A DNA stretch of 64,000 bases from Nansenia antarctica. Taxonomy: Eukaryota; Chordata; Actinopteri; Argentiniformes; Microstomatidae. Below the pieces are notes generated by a model. That model searched no databases. It was not told the origin of the DNA and saw only the letters and a list, made by a program, of their open reading frames with translations. This document shows, in pieces, positions 63,789 to 64,000 of the stretch. Each line of letters opens with the position of its first letter. Position 1 is the stretch's first letter. Position numbers and translations under genes: made by a program. The stretch lies in contig OZ022339.1 of the NCBI GenBank assembly GCA_963989245.1, positions 61,468,353 to 61,532,352 on the forward strand, in the 5' to 3' direction.

Positions 63789-64000
63789 ATTTTATACTGG
63801 TGTATTTATGCTTGTATCCCTAATAAAAAGATAAATAATTTGTAAAAAAAATCATCCAGTATATGACAGACAAGTCATTGATTCCTAAAGAAGGGCTTTC
63901 AGCAGCAATGAAGAGAATCATTAATAATGTATTTAAATTCCCTCCGGTTAACTGATTCCAGGTTTAAATTTATTGAATGTGATATTCAATCAAATCAGCT
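63789..64000. other. no gene seen
   Basis: AT-rich sequence to the end of the window. Confidence 0.5.

Overview
The window reads as nuclear DNA of a ray-finned fish, most likely a teleost. It has very many long (CA)n and (GA)n tracts, tRNA-derived SINEs with L2-like 3' tails, Tc1/mariner, hAT and Harbinger-type elements, a Gmr1-like Ty3/gypsy retrotransposon end, and spliced transposon exons with GT/AG signals. There is no sign of bacterial, viral or organellar organisation. I do not name a species. No complete host gene is visible; the window is repeat-dense intergenic or intronic DNA with two isolated exon-like segments (24814-24931 minus, 32173-32372 plus).

Layout. 1-881: 3' end of an LTR retrotransposon (RNase H end of pol, polypurine tract, complete 3' LTR). 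1050-5576: LINE tail, two pieces of an unnamed transposon family (here 'Y'), and a 2.06-kb hAT element with a perfect 8-bp target duplication that holds a 31-bp minisatellite and a broken TTF-type zinc-finger exon. 5577-19100: mostly unique DNA with microsatellites, LINE tails and one copy of a hairpin MITE family ('X'). 19135-24040: Harbinger MYB-like gene remnant, SINE, polypurine tract, then an IS630/Tc1-like element (21257-24031) with a SINE and an ISL2EU-like element nested in its transposase gene. 25021-29969: X copy and a long Y copy that carries a hAT element and a Tc1 element as later insertions. 30000-42800: unique DNA, microsatellites, short hAT MITEs, LINE and SINE fragments. 42830-47424: first copy of a TIR family 'Z', a SINE, and an X copy split by a hAT that is itself split by a second hAT. 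47425-61130: unique DNA, two Harbinger-type MITEs, a Tc1 remnant, a telomere-like palindrome, a tandem duplication, X with a SINE, and the second Z copy. 61637-63788: X abutting a minus-strand Y copy that keeps a spliced gene remnant.

The most useful observation is that several insertions can be dated relative to each other inside the window. The two Y copies are mutual controls: the uninterrupted intron of the minus copy is the empty site of the Tc1 in the plus copy. The element most likely to be under-described is Y/X: shared GTGAC...GTCAC ends, a small spliced gene whose product I do not recognise, and many internally deleted derivatives. All family assignments come from reading the sequence and from remembered family features; no search was run.
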